From Okapia johnstoni (lineage: Eukaryota; Chordata; Mammalia; Artiodactyla; Giraffidae), in the NCBI GenBank assembly GCA_024291935.2, contig CM044315.1, positions 57,448,385-57,512,384 of the forward strand: a stretch of 64,000 nucleotides of DNA, given 5' to 3'. The position numbers were made by a program, and so were the translations under genes. The notes beneath the pieces are model-generated. The model saw nothing but the letters and a program-made list of their open reading frames with translations, had not been told where the DNA came from and made no database searches. How positions within the stretch are numbered: position 1 is the first letter of the stretch; the number at the start of each line of letters is the position of its first letter. Positions 11,085 to 22,300 of the stretch are shown here, piece after piece.

Positions 11085-11285
11085 TAGTAGTTAAGAGTTC
11101 CAAGTTCAAGGCTGCCTGTGCTTCTTACAAGCTCTGGAATCTTGAAAGAGTTATTTAGTTGCCCTGTGCCTCAGTCTCCCCATCTCTAAAATGGGTGTAA
11201 TAATAGTACCAACCTTATAGATAGGCTGTAGAATTTAAATCAGTTAATATGTGTGGAGCAATTAGAATTGCCTGGCACACAGAAA
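11085..11285 (+). repeat. MIR SINE
   Basis: Near-complete MIR order: tagtagttaagagttccaag, gccctgtgcctcagtctccc, catctctaaaatgggtgtaa, taatagtacc, gttaatatgtgtgg, and tgcctggcacacag. Confidence 0.85.
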
Positions 11286-11366
11286 GCCCTCCTCCCACAG
11301 TTCTTGATAGCACGACTGGAACTCACCTTCCCTGTTGATCTGCACCTCATCCTCCCACCCTCTCAG

Positions 11367-11419
11367 TTTCATGCAAAGCTTCCTCTGTGATAGACTCTTG
11401 GCTAATGATCAGACACTAG
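11367..11419 (+). other. Candidate exon (53 nt)
   Basis: A long pyrimidine tract ends in ctctcag at 11366, and a strong donor ctag|gtgagt begins at 11420. Starting with one base of a split codon, one frame is open across it (FMQSFLCDRLLANDQTL, then one base); frame 0 contains a stop. I do not recognise the peptide. L2-derived pyrimidine-rich DNA nearby could supply the acceptor by chance. Confidence 0.17.
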
Positions 11420-11744
11420 GTGAGTACCCACACAGAAAGCATACATTTAGACGTTTTCATAGCAACTTGGCAGTCATCTTACATCTCTTAAATCTAATGA
11501 AAAATTGGACTTGCATTTTATATTCATTTTTCTAGCAGTTCTTTTTTATTGCATCTTTAAAAAGTATTGGTCTATGATGAATTGGAAATAAAAACAAAAA
11601 GCTGATGTTTCACCAAGGATAGTTTGAGAAGTGCTTCTATGTTCCCACACACCCTGTCTAGTTGGTTCATTCTGGCCAGGTTATCCATAGTCACTATGTG
11701 GCCTTAAATCTCTCTGAATTTCTTCACAGCACTTCCTCTGCCCA

Positions 11745-12000
11745 GAGTTTATTACACATTTACTCAGCACCTAAGTGCTAGGTTTGGGGATAGAAGAGTG
11801 AGTAAGATACTGCCTCTACTCTGAGGAAGTTTGCCTCCAACTTCCCAGTGAATTCTTGCCTGTGTTTTGAAACCTAGCATACTTTTGTTCTTTCTTTCAC
11901 CTATTAAAAAAAAATTATTAAATATCAACTGTTTATGAGGCTCTTGATAACATTCTGCTCCTGCCCTTAAGGACTATCAAGTGGTGGGGGGAACGTGTGA
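11745..12000 (-). repeat. L2 LINE 3'-end fragments, reverse orientation
   Basis: Reverse L2 terminus landmarks: tttactcagcacctaagtgc, ggatagaagagtgagtaag, and a second set from about 11905 (ctgcccttaaggactatc). Possibly two fragments. Confidence 0.55.
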
Positions 12001-12037
12001 ACAGACAAAAAAAAATGATAATAGGATGGGTGGTTGG

Positions 12038-12247
12038 GCTTCCCAGGTGGCTCAATGGTAAAGAACCCACCTACAAATACAGAAGATGCAGGAGACATGG
12101 GTTCGATCCCTGAATTGGGAAAATCCCGTGGAGAAGGAAATGGCAACCCGCTGCAATATTCTTGCCTAGAAAATCCCATGGACAGAGGAGACTGGTGGGC
12201 TACAGTCCACCAGGGCTGCAGAGAGTCAGATGTGACTGAGCACATAT
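12038..12247 (+). mobile_element. Bov-tA SINE
   Basis: The tRNA-like head (cttcccaggtggctcaatgg, ggttcgatccc) precedes the Bov-A body (gagaaggaaatggcaaccc, aatattcttgcctag) and a gtcagatgtgactgagcac 3' end. Flanks rich in gggtgg units may be an imperfect TSD. It is not a functional tRNA gene. Confidence 0.9.
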
Positions 12248-12379
12248 ACACACATGGTGGGTGGGTTAGCAAGAAATGTGAACTGTGGGCACGGCTTGCC
12301 TGAATTTACCTTGGCCAGACAAGGGGTTGGGAGCTCAGAAGTGGTTTCACAGGTACAATGGAGGCAGTGTCATCAAAAA

Positions 12380-12447
12380 CTGAAGATCCAAAACCAAGCT
12401 CAAAGCCCAGCTCTGCCACTCACTAGTGATGTGACTTTGAGTGACTG
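12380..12447 (+). repeat. MIR SINE, left part (split)
   Basis: Carries the MIR core agcccagctctgccactcac and gtgatgtgactttgag, then is interrupted by the MLT1 at 12448. The right part resumes at 12948. Confidence 0.75.
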
Positions 12448-12619
12448 ACTCAGTCAGTTCAGGCTGCTCAAAATACCATAGGCTGTGTGGCTTATAAATG
12501 ATGGAAATTTATGTCTCACAGTTCTAGAGGCTGGAAAATCTAAGATAAATACACCTGCAGGTTCAGTGTCTGAGAACCCACTTCTGGGTTCATAGACAGC
12601 AGTCTTCTTACTATGTGGG

Positions 12620-12812
12620 ATCTATTTTATTTTATTTTTTATCGAAGTACAGTTGACTTACAATACCGTGACGATTGGCTTAAGAAGATGTGGTATACAC
12701 ACACACACACACATACACACAAAGGGGAATATAAAAAAAGAATAAAATATCACCATTTGCAGCAACATGGATGGAGCTAGAGAACATTATGTCACTTATG
12801 GGGTCTCTTATA
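12620..12812 (-). mobile_element. L1 3' end with inverted 5' segment
   Basis: The left part (12620-12670) is the reverse complement of an L1 3' UTR, with a poly-T side and cgaagtacagttgacttac. The right part (12685-12800) reads forward: agaagatgtggtatac, an ac run, then tttgcagcaacatggatgg. Opposed halves of one short insertion are what 5' inversion (twin priming) produces. The flanks show only a partial TSD. Confidence 0.6.
12693..12722 (+). repeat. (AC)n microsatellite
   Basis: A run of ac dinucleotides with one interruption, lying in the L1 segment where the ancestral L1 has a short acacaca block. Confidence 0.85.
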
Positions 12813-12947
12813 AGGGCACCAACCCCATTTATGAAGGCTCCACCCTCATGACCTAATCACCTTTCAAGGTTCCACCCCCAAATACCGTCACATTGGGTTT
12901 AGGATTTTAACTTGAATTCTGAGGAGACATATTCAAGCTATAGCACT

Positions 12948-13095
12948 CTCTGAACTTCAGATTCCTCATCTGTAAAATGGGGATAACAATACCAATCTAC
13001 CCATAAGACTGAGAGTCACCTGAAATTACTATATATGTAATACGCCTAGAACCGAGCCTGACATCTACAGCTCCATAAATGTTAGATGTTATCAC
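12948..13095 (+). repeat. MIR SINE, right part
   Basis: Continues the MIR broken at 12447: agattcctcatctgtaaaat, ggggataacaatacc, a tcacctgaaatta segment and gctccataaatgttagatg. Confidence 0.8.
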
Positions 13096-13111
13096 TCTGG
13101 CTGTTACCATC

Positions 13112-13129
13112 TTTTTTTTTTTTTTTTTT
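13112..13129 (+). repeat. Poly-T tract, 18 nt
   Basis: Uninterrupted T run just after the MIR. Confidence 0.9.
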
Positions 13130-13424
13130 CCTCCCATTGATCCCCTGTCTTGAACACGTGTTTAAATTTTCCCTTGTCTGGATTTCCAGTGCCACTCTTC
13201 AACCAGCATACTAATGACTACAGTGAGTTGTGCAGTTTTACCTGCCATTTCTCTGCCTCCTCTCCAGAATGTATTGTACCTCTTGAAGCTAGTGACAGTT
13301 TTTCCTCTTTCTACTGCCAGTGACAGTGTTCAAGTCATAGAAGACTCAAAGCATATTTAGAGAATTTATATTGTATTCAAATTTAAATTTGAGCACTTCT
13401 TGTCAAAAAGCTTTGTGGAGTCCA

Positions 13425-13800
13425 GTTATTAAGGACTGAATGTTTATGTCCTCCCTAAACACATAGGTTGATATCCTAACCCCCCCACAGTATGATGATA
13501 TTAGGAGGTGGGGGCCTTTGAGTGGTGATTAGATCATGAGGGTGGAGCCCTTATGAAGAGGATTCATGCACTTATTATGAAAGAGGCCCCAGAGAGCTGC
13601 CCCATTGCTTCCACTGTGAGGGGACACAGTGAGAGGATATCTGTGAACCTGGAAGTAAGCTCTTACCAGACACTGAATCTACTGGAACTTCGACCTTGGA
13701 CTTCCAGCCTCCAGAACTGTAAGAAGTAAATGTTTGTTGTTTAAGCCACCCGAGTATGGCATTTCTGTTATAGCAGCCTGAATGGACTGGTCAAACATTA
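13425..13800 (+). mobile_element. MLT1A-like MaLR LTR, forward
   Basis: Nearly complete forward MLT1 order: aaggactgaatgtttatgtc, gttgatatcctaaccccc, gatgatattaggaggtgg, gatcatgagggtggagccc, gagaggatatctgtgaacc, cgaccttggacttccagcc, ttgtttaagccacccgag and tatagcagcctgaatggac. It has the opposite orientation to the MLT1 at 12448-12948. Confidence 0.85.
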
Positions 13801-15755
13801 GCTACTGCTTTGCCGATGGGAAACCTGGGGCTCCTTCTAGAAAGTTTCTTTTACTTGTCCAAGGTCATGGAGCTCGAGAAGAGCAGAGGTGAGATTAGAA
13901 CACCTCACATTTCTGGTTTCCCTGTTTTGTGCCACCTTGTCAAATCCACCCTGTGAGCTGGGGGTCTGGCTGGGTGCTGGCCAGTCTCAGAAGCTCTTGT
14001 CATTCAACCAGCCTGTATAAGAATGGCTGAGTAGGCAGGAACCAGGCCTGGAGAGACCTCTAGACACACCCTGTCTCCCCACCTCTCTCCACTCATCTTG
14101 CTACAGCTGCCCCAGTAGTATTTATGGGTCACGCTCTTGGCAGTGAGCGTCCACGTGGAAACCTGGGTTGGAGGTGGGGGACCTTTACTAAGAGTGAGTG
14201 ATTTGTAGCAAGGCTATGGGGCTGAGTCAAGGAGGAGCCCAGTAAAGTCAAGAGGCAGGAGAGTTGGGAAAACTCTCGTAAGGCTATCCAAAAGCAGTGA
14301 AGCTTTCTTAGACTTCTTTTCCCCTCCAGGAACATCCTGATGCATCTCCCTTCACCCCCTCTATGAAAGGGGCATCCTTGACCCTCTGCTGAGGAGTATA
14401 TTCTGTGCTCTCATCACTTTGATTGGGTTGTAATCTTTATTATGAAGTCAGGGTAGAGGGGTGAATTCTGACTTCAGACTTCCTTGAGAAAAGTTTAAAA
14501 TTTATGACTTCAGACATTCTTTTTTTTAGTCTTTCATTAGCAGAAAAAAAAAAAAAGAAAAGAATTCTCAAAGGGAGTACGATCTGTGGCTCAGGTAGCC
14601 TGGAAAACAGAAGAAACCAAGGGTGTGGTTTGCAAACAAGTCTGCATGTTAGGATCAGCTGGGGAGTGATTTTTGACAGTCAGGGAGCCTTGGCTGCTTG
14701 CAGACCTGTTAAGTCAGCCCCTCAGGCATGGGGCTAAAGGGTGGCCATTCCTGTAAAGCTCCCAGGTGGCTTCAGGGCACAGTCAAGGGTAGGGGGGCGG
14801 TGCCAGAGGATGGCCTTCCTGCTGCGCACATTAGTGCCAGGTTTCTGCAGTGCAGATTGACAAGAGAAGTCACAACTTGGCCACCAGTGATTCTTACAGA
14901 TCCTGGCTCATTTCCTTATCTAATTGTGGGGTTGGGAGCAGCCTTTGAGCACAAATCCTCTCTCTGCGTCAGCCACAGAGCCCCTTCTTCGAGACATGCT
15001 GAGCTGTACCATTGAGCTGTCTAATCCAGCTCTTCCCACTTCTGAACAAATTATTGGTGTATCCTATTAGGTAAAGACAAACAGGAGTGTTCTAGAGGGA
15101 GAACGTCACCGTTCCCACCATTCCACCCCCAGTGGAAGAGCACAGCATCTCTGGGTGCAGGAGGGCTCCCAGTCAAGGCTTCTGTCTCTGACAGATCATA
15201 CCACCCATGGACAGTTTTCTCAAGAAAGCTGAATCCATTCCACTCTCGTGTCTTCTGAGTCATGTTCAACATGTGTTCCTCATGGCCAGATTCGTCATGT
15301 GGAGCCTAGGAACAAATTAGTGTTTGGGAGGAACATATATGGGCTCTTGACTTTTGACTAGAAATGGATTTAATAATCAGTGTTCATTTTGTTTTATGTC
15401 CAGTAGCATCTTTTATTTTTGCCAGGGATTTATTAGTAAAGGCAAAATTGTGAAATGTGAAATTCACTTTCATGGAAATGATTTGTGGATTTGTTTTGCT
15501 GGATACAAGTACAATTTTATTTTTAGAGAGAGGTTGTTTTTGGATTCAATGTCTGTTCCACATAGATATCCCCCTTCCCCCTCGAGAGCTGAAAGTTTTC
15601 TGTATGGTTATGCCTTCCAAAGGCATCTGAAAGTGGCAGTCCCTCATAACTCTTATGGCCACACACCAAATTAAAATGAAATCTCTGGAGTGCCACTAAG
15701 TTTTCAAACTAACTTCGCTTTTTACAACTTGTATGATGAGAGGGAAGTAGCGTTT
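13801..15755. other. Mostly unique non-coding DNA
   Basis: No gene recognised. A poly-A run lies at about 14544-14560. About 14615-14725 has a weak MER5-like order (gtttgcaaacaagtctgc, gttaggatcagctgg). Open frames at 14728-15015 and 15354-15674 show no domains. Confidence 0.45.
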
Positions 15756-15759
15756 TTGT

Positions 15760-15940
15760 GTGCCTGCTCTTGACCAAGTATTACAGCCTTATAAAGGAAG
15801 TATAATTAGTTCATTTTATGGAAGAGGAAACCACAACTCAGAGAAGTTCAGTAGCTTGTCCAGCTGCACAGATCATGAGGAGCAGAGCCATAGTTCAAAT
15901 CTGTGTGTCCATCAGACTCCACCATTCTGCTCTCTAGTAC
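15760..15940 (-). repeat. MIR SINE, reverse orientation
   Basis: Reverse MIR order: gttcattttatggaagagg, aaccacaactcagagaag, gtagcttgtccagctgcac, gagcagagccatagttcaaa. Confidence 0.75.
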
Positions 15941-16675
15941 TAAAAACAAAAACAAAAAAAATGCACTTAACTCCATAAGTGTTAATTTTCTAGTAGCTTT
16001 AAGAGACTTGTATCGTCCACAGAAGATTGTCTTGAGAAGCATATAAAACATAAAAACACATAAAGGCATTGTAAAACCTGAGGCTTAACGGAGTCAGCAT
16101 GGATGGGAGGATAGAAAGTCCAGAGTAGAGAAAGTGGAACTGCCTCCTGGCAGGTACGCTCTTTATAAAGAGCTCAGCAATCACTCACGTGAATTTGTTT
16201 TTAAGCTGACTCATAACAGCTGCGAAGACTGGAATTATCAGTTCCCAGCTCAATTGTCTTTTTATTATTTGTGACTTGCCCTTGTTAAACATGGCGTTGT
16301 AATAGGTAGGAACAGTGTTGCTGATTGTTAATATGCTTTTGGTTGATGGTAGCATTGAATGCACAAGTTTTGGTTGTTTCACCAGAAAACAATGCTGAGG
16401 AAGTTTATAGTAAATGTTGGAAAAGTGACGGAATTACAGTGTTGGCATTCTCCAGAATTTCTAAACAGGAAAGGCTCAGAGCTGGCAGGCTGTGAGGGGT
16501 GCAAGGGGACAGATCTGGAAATTGTGTCTGCTAAGCAAGAACAATTTTTTTTTGCTTGGCTTGCATACTTTTGTAATAGTTTCTAGAGATGTTTTAAAAT
16601 TTATACTTGATAAATTGAGACAGGGTTTACTGTCCATATTGAAAAAAGGGCTCCAGCAATGGCAGAGAGGAGGAG
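15941..16675. other. Unique non-coding DNA
   Basis: No gene or repeat recognised; short frames only. Confidence 0.45.
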
Positions 16676-16905
16676 CCTAACTAGCAGAGAGATTAATCCC
16701 AACTCTGCCACTTGGCTACTGGATGACCTTGAACAAGTTACCTCACCTTTCGGTGCCTCAGTTTCCTCTCCTGGAAGACGAAGATTATACTGTGTCTTCT
16801 TTCTAGGATTATTGTGAAGTGTAAGTTAATACATATAAAGTGCATAGAACTGTGCCTGACGCTGAGTAATCTAGATGCCCAGTAAATGTTTGCCATTGTT
16901 CTTTT
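16676..16905 (+). repeat. MIR SINE
   Basis: Near full-length MIR: cccaactctgccacttggc, ttgaacaagttacctcacc, ggtgcctcagtttcctctc, gattattgtgaagtg, taatacatataaagtgcat, tgtgcctgacgctgag and gcccagtaaatgtttgcc. Confidence 0.9.
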
Positions 16906-17739
16906 AATTAGTTGGGAGTTTAATTAATCTAATTGGAGGGGCTAATGGAGACAGTTTGGGAGGGGGATGTTAAGGTGCCGAGAGCCAGCCTTTTGCAAAT
17001 TCTGCTGGAAGAGTTAATTCTGTTTAGCTCGATAATTTGAAGTCCATGTGTTTTATTCTCACAGTACTCCAAATGTGTACTACAGTATAATATAGTGGGA
17101 AGATCATTAAGCTGTTTTTTAGGCATGTTATAATTCCAGCCGTACTTTCAAAAAGTGTTAGATGTGGCCTCTGCTGAAACTGTATGGTCGTGGGGCAAAG
17201 CTATGGTCATGGGGAAGCCATCAAGAGCTCTGTGCACGAGATGTCGTTGATCCAGGTGCTGGACAGATGGGCCCTGGGCTTGGGCACTCACTGAATGGAA
17301 TCATCTATTCCTCTGAGAAGCCAGCACCTCCCCACCAGCTCCCCCCAAATCAGAGTGAACAGTGTGGTTTTCATTCTGTGGTGAAAGGAATTGTTTTCTG
17401 GAGAAATATGCTTTTTAGCTGACTCTAAACACCAGCAGATTTGTCAGAGGTCCATGTGAGGTACCCTGGAGGTAGATTGCTGAGTATCTTCAGCAGTTAC
17501 TCCTGGGGAATGTTTGGAGATACCTGCTCGTGACCATTTCTTCTGTTAACCCTTGAAGTAATTAGAAGGATGCTATTTAATTCTCATTCAATGACTGTGT
17601 TTCTACAGGAAATAATTATGTCCAAGTGCATTGTTCTCTTGATCTAATTTGATAAAGGGCCTGCCAAGAGGTCCTAGGGAAGAAGACTGGACAGAGTCAG
17701 GAGCCTGCCATCAGGCATTTTTAGGTACAGAATTAAGGG
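16906..17739. other. Unique non-coding DNA
   Basis: No recognised gene or repeat. Confidence 0.45.
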
Positions 17740-17900
17740 AGGTTACAGCGGAAATGGGCCATTGTGATCGTGGAGCCCAACTTCTGCTTTTTACAGATGA
17801 GGAAACCAAGGCCCAGAGATTGGCCGGAGTTCATAGAACTCATTGGTGGCTCCCCCAGGACTGCTGGTTCCAGATTCCAGATACCTGTTCCACCCAGCTA
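17740..17900. repeat. Old MIR/L3-like fragment
   Basis: Contains tttttacagatgaggaaacc and aaggcccagagattgg, a pattern shared by reverse MIR and L3-type repeats. Family uncertain. Confidence 0.4.
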
Positions 17901-17974
17901 CACACTTGTCATTAGTGTACTTTCAAGCAGCTCTGCGCAGTAGGAATTCCTGCAGAATGGAAATGTTCAGTCTG

Positions 17975-18785
17975 TCTAAGATGGTAGTCACCAGCCTCAT
18001 GTGGCCCCTGAGCACTTGAAATACAACTATTGAAACTAAGTGATTGGATTTTTTTTTCTTGCTTCATTTAATTTTTGTTGTTGTTGTTCAGTTGCTAAGT
18101 CATGTCCAGCTCTTTGCCACCCCATGGACTGCAGCATGCCAAGCTTCCCTGTCCTTCACAATCTCCTGGAGTTTGCTCAGACTCATGTCCATCGAGTTGG
18201 TGATGCCATCCAACCATCTCATCCTTTGCCCCTCCTTCTCCTTTTGCCCTCATTCTTTCCCAGCATTAGGATCTTCTCCATTGAGTTAGCTCTTCACATC
18301 AGGTGGCCAAAGTATCGGAGCTTCAGCTTCAGCATCAGTCCTTCCAATGAATATTCAGGACTGATTTCCTTTAGATTTGACTGGTTGGATCTCCTTGCTG
18401 TCCAAGGGACTCTCAAGAGTCATCTCCAGCACCACAACTTAAAAGCATCAGTTCTTCAGTGCTCAGCCCTCTTTATGGTCCAACTATCACATCCATATAG
18501 GACCACTGGAAAAACCATAGCTTTGACTATACAGACCTTTGTCAGCAAAGTGATGTCTTTGCTTTTTAATACTCTATCTAGGTTTGTCATATCTTTCTTT
18601 CCAAGGAGCAAGTGTCTTGTAATTTCATGGCTACAGTCACCATCCGCAGTGATTTTGGAGCCGAAGAAAAGAAAATCTGTCACTGCTTCCACTTTTTCCA
18701 CTTCTATTTTCTCTGAAGTGATGGGGCTGGTTTAGATTTTTTAGCCACCTGTGGCTACTAATGACCTTTTTGGACAGCCCAGCTT
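17975..18785 (+). repeat. Old interspersed repeat of unknown name, split by BovB
   Basis: The left part reads cctcatgtggcccctgagc, acttgaaatacaactattg; the right part after the BovB reads tagccacctgtggctacta and tttttggacagccc. The same family recurs at 47885-48075 and 55246-55770. I think it is a DNA-transposon-derived repeat but cannot name it. Confidence 0.5.
18076..18731 (-). mobile_element. BovB LINE, 5'-truncated (about 656 bp)
   Basis: The reverse complement of the BovB 3' end begins with a (gtt) run and ttcagttgctaagtc and ends inside the region coding for the C-terminal part of the reverse-transcriptase protein. The antisense-strand frame at 18456-18701 still reads [23 protein letters not shown] text, which is diagnostic of BovB. 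It lies inside an older repeat, supporting the ends. Truncation removes the endonuclease and RT catalytic cores. Confidence 0.93.
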
Positions 18786-18984
18786 TGGAGACATTGAGGA
18801 GAAGAAAAAGGTCTGTCCTCACCTCCCGCCTTATTCTCACTAGGTGAGAGGCTCACCTTTCCAGTGGCTCAGATACACCTGGATTTGTGACAATCCTGGA
18901 GAACCAGCCTGGGCCAATCACCCCCTCTTTCTGGATGAAAAATAACTTCTCTGTGAAATAGGGGGTTGGATTGTATCTCATTGT

Positions 18985-19085
18985 GTGTAGTCGTGGCTCT
19001 CCACTGATAAGCAGTGTGACCTTCAGAGGGGCGCTTCGCTTATCTCTGCCTTGTTCTCATCTGTCACCTGAAGTTAATACCTGTT
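18985..19085 (+). repeat. MIR-like fragment
   Basis: Order ataagcagtgtgaccttcag, then tatctctgccttgttctc, then atctgtcacctgaagttaat. Weak but collinear with MIR. Confidence 0.4.
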
Positions 19086-20010
19086 CTGCTCCTGCCTCTC
19101 CATAATACTGGAAGAGGCTCAGAGAAGGAAATCAATGAGAAGAAGTCCCTTTGCAAACATTTTTTAATGGTCTTTGGTGTCTGGAAATATTTTTGGTTTG
19201 GATAGAAGTCTTAGGTGGGTTTTCTTTTCTCTGAGATGCCACAGTTGATGAACTTAGCATGTCAAAGTGATCCTCATCACCAGAGTGGAGACAAACACCA
19301 CACAACCCCTATGAAATAGGAGCTGGGAGATACGGTCCTGATGACAGAGGACCGATTTGATCAGTGGGTGCTAGTTTTTCCTAATAATCTTGCTTAATGA
19401 AGCATTCCCTAATCTATCTCTGCACAGTCAGCCTTTCATCTGAGAAACCAGAGTGGCTCTCCTCCTGGTTTCTCTTCCTTTTGCTCTTTTTCTCACGACA
19501 GCCTACATTAAGCCCCCTGTGGAATACATGGGACCATGTCGCCTTCAGTAAACAGATAGAACCCTCTCAGGGCTCCTTGGGGATATAGCCTCTCCTTTAA
19601 TGGTTCTCAAACCTTGTCCCCAGGCAGTGATTCACCCCTGGCAGGCACCGGTGGGCTTTGACTCTCTTCAGAAGTATGTCACCAAGTCTTGATCAAGGCA
19701 TAGTGTACTTTCACTTCCACAGAAGAAGTGGGTCTTCTAGCCTGGCGTGAGTGGAGTAAAACTTGTTCTGAATAGCAGGCAGTATAACATCAAGCTGGGG
19801 CCAAAAACAGACGGCTAAGTTGGCAGTTGTGGGAAGTTTGCCCCCAAGCATATGAAAAGCCAAGTAGGGCCAGCAGTGAGGTGTTAGAGGGTGACCCTGG
19901 GGTGAGGGGTGACCCAGGGCAAAGTGGCTTAGCTGCAGATGCCATGGAAACCCCGGGAAGCAATATTTTATTGCAACTGGATGTGCCTTGAAATTATGGT
20001 TGAACAATTT
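19086..20010. other. Unique non-coding DNA
   Basis: Possibly L2-like from about 19400 to 19520 (pyrimidine-rich), otherwise nothing recognised. Confidence 0.4.
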
Positions 20011-20244
20011 AGTGGTGTTGTTGAGTCTTTAGTTCTTTCAGTTGTTTAGTCACTCAATCATGTCCAGCTCTTTGCAACCCCATGGATTGTAGCATGCCAG
20101 GCTTCCTTGTTCTTCACTATCTCCCAGAGCTTGCTCAAACTTATGTCCATTGAGTCAGTGATGCCATCCAACCATCTCATCCTCTGTCAGCCTCTTCTCC
20201 GGCCCTAAATCTTTCCCAGCATCAGGGTATTTTTCTGAGTGGTG
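20011..20244 (-). mobile_element. BovB LINE, short 3' end with 7-bp TSD
   Basis: Reverse BovB 3' terminus (tttagtcactcaatcatgtcc, catgccaggcttccttg, gatgccatccaaccatctc). The flanks agtggtg at 20011-20017 and 20238-20244 match, placing the insertion at 20018-20237. Confidence 0.9.
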
Positions 20245-20469
20245 CCACCCAAAATTGTAGCATCTGTAACTTAAGTCAGAGACCCTGTTTACCGCTCCTG
20301 AGGTCCATTGAGTTGGCTGGGTGGAATGAGGGTATTTGTCCGAGTTCTCCCTACCCAGGATCTTCAGAGCTGTTTCAAACATTCATATTTCACAAATCAA
20401 CCTTTTGAAGAACTTTTTGTATAAAAGATTCCTCTGTTTATTTTTTAAAAAACTGAAAACCACAGCCAT

Positions 20470-20680
20470 AGAGCTGTGGTTCTCAGATTTTAGCACCAGA
20501 GTCACCAGGAAGGCTTGTTAAAGCCCCCCTGGAGAGCTAGTTAAGGCTTGTTATTTCTGGGCCCATCTCCTGAGGAGTCAGTGTGTCTGCATTGAAAATT
20601 GCATTTCTAACCAGTTCCCCCGATGATGATGCCGCTGCTCGTCCACAGACCCACACTTTAAAAAAACTAAACCTCTGGTT
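20470..20680 (+). repeat. MER5A (hAT-Charlie MITE)
   Basis: The order is that of MER5A: gctgtggttctcagatttta, agagtcaccaggaaggcttg, tctgggcccatctcctgagg, ttgcatttctaaccagttcc, gatgatgatgccgctgctcg and a cacactttaaaaa end. Confidence 0.8.
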
Positions 20681-20689
20681 GATTGTACA

Positions 20690-20890
20690 GAACTAAAGTA
20701 ATCACAGTAGCTACCTCTTCTGTGTTGGATACTGTGTTAAAAGTGATAAACTCAGTCCTAAATGAATCTAAAATCCTCCTATTAATATCCTCATTTTACA
20801 AAGGCCAAAACCGAGGCATTACAAACTGTGTTTCAATAACTCAGCCATCATTAAGTTGCTGGAATTTGCAGTGAGGTCTGGGTTATGCCA
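20690..20890 (-). repeat. MIR SINE, reverse orientation
   Basis: Reverse MIR pattern: tattaatatcctcattttac, aaaggccaaaaccgaggc, ataactcagccatcatta. Diverged. Confidence 0.6.
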
Positions 20891-21754
20891 GACCCTGCCC
20901 CCATCTAGGACATCACTTGCCTTTCCTGTAGACTGCTTCTTCCCAACCTATGGCCCAAGGTGAGGATGGGGTTTGCAAATGCAGCCTTCATGGCCTGCAG
21001 ACTGTCTCACATATTGGATATTTGTTGCACAAATGCATTCCTATGATAAAGGCCCTGTGAAGTCATCTTAAGTGTCTCAGCTGAACACAGCTAATGTGAA
21101 GCGAGCCTTTTCTCACTCAAGTGGACACTGGAACAATAGCTACTATTATTACTGAGGGCCTGGGCCGTTGTTTTGTTTCTTGTTTCTGATGGCAAGAAGT
21201 TCTTTTTCATAGTAGAAAAGATTGGGAGTTATTGCACTAAAGCATGGTGTCCGGTTGCCTTTTCTAAATCTGGGCCTTGGGGAAAGAGGAGGGAGACATG
21301 GTATGAACTGAGAACTCATTTGAGAAGATTGCTCCACAGAGTAATGTGATCATGTGCATGGATTCCACCAGGGACTCTTCACAGTCTCCCTGCAACTGCT
21401 GGCCCCAGTGGGGACAGGATTTGCCCATTCCTGCTGTCCCCAAGCCCTGCTCCCAGCCCTGAACTGGCTTTCTCCACTTCTTTCCTCCCTCCCTGTTCTG
21501 CTGTTGGCAAGGCGAGCCCTTCCTCCTGGACTCTGTCATGTACTGTTGCTTGGATTCTTTCCCCATAAGCTGTCTCCTCTCCCAGTTGCCTTTCACTTCT
21601 CTGCTGTCTCATTCAAATAACACTTTTTTTTTTGGTACACTCACCATGTAGCAGACAGTTCTTCCCCTCTCTCTGTAGATGTGTCTGGGCCTGCCAGCTC
21701 TGTTCATAGTTATGGTATGTCCAATCTGGTCTAAGGACTAAACTTACATCATTT
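20891..21754. other. Unique non-coding DNA
   Basis: Overlapping open frames on both strands at 21264-21620 (77-110 codons) are mirror images of one pyrimidine-rich stretch and have no domains. No repeat recognised. Confidence 0.45.
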
Positions 21755-21910
21755 ACCACAGACGACTCGTGGGTCCTTGGATAAGCTGCCTACATTCTCT
21801 AAGCATCTGTACAAAGGGAACATAACTTCCTAAGGCTGTTGTGAAGATAAAAGTAAAACAATACAGGTACAGCATTTCTGCAGGGCCTGAGTTGTGTAAG
21901 TAAGTACTCA
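21755..21910 (+). repeat. MIR SINE
   Basis: Order gggtccttggataagctgcc, atctgtacaaagggaacat, gctgttgtgaagataaaag, aatacaggtacagc. Diverged MIR. Confidence 0.6.
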
Positions 21911-22094
21911 GGGTGGTTATGGGTCAAGAGGCTTCCCCACAGAGGGAAGGAGGGAAAAGTCATTATCATTGCAGTTTCCCCCACCATCTCCTTCTGCCTT
22001 CAGTCCTTACAGAGTACCCTCCTCCAAAGCACGCCCCTTTCATCGAACCACTTTCTAGATCAGTGCTTCCCAACATTTTTTCATTATCACCCAT

Positions 22095-22300
22095 AAGGAG
22101 AAAAGACCCTGATGCTGGGAAAGATGGAGGGCAGGAGGAGAAGGGATGAGATGGTTCATTGGTGTCATCAGGTCAGTGGACACGAGTTTGAGGAAACTCC
22201 AGGAGATGGTGAAGGACAGGGAAGCCTGGAGTGCTGCAGTCCCATTGGTCGCAAAGAGTCGGACACGACTGAGTGACTGACCAACAAAAAAGGAGAAAGA
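22095..22300 (+). mobile_element. BovB LINE 3' end (about 189 bp) with near-perfect TSD
   Basis: Forward BovB terminus: ccctgatgctgggaaagatg, gagatggtgaaggacaggg, gtcgcaaagagtcggacac, gactgagtgactgacc. The flanks aaggagaaaaga (22095-22106) and aaggagaaaga (22290-22300) match apart from one A. The host here (cagtgcttcccaac, cattatcacccataagg) looks like an old DNA transposon. Confidence 0.9.

Larger units (their letters stand above)
12448..12948 (-). mobile_element. MLT1A-like MaLR LTR, reverse, interrupted by L1
   Basis: The reverse-complement MLT1 order is clear: caggctgctcaaaatacc, aggctgtgtggcttataaat, tgtctcacagttctagaggc, then after an L1 insertion ggggtctcttataagggc, ctcatgacctaatcacc and taccgtcacattggg. 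It inserted into a MIR, so it is younger than that SINE, and it was later hit by the L1. Confidence 0.8.

Noticed and set aside
15354..15674. A 106-codon plus-strand frame
   Set aside because: No domain, no splice context and no paralogue in the window.
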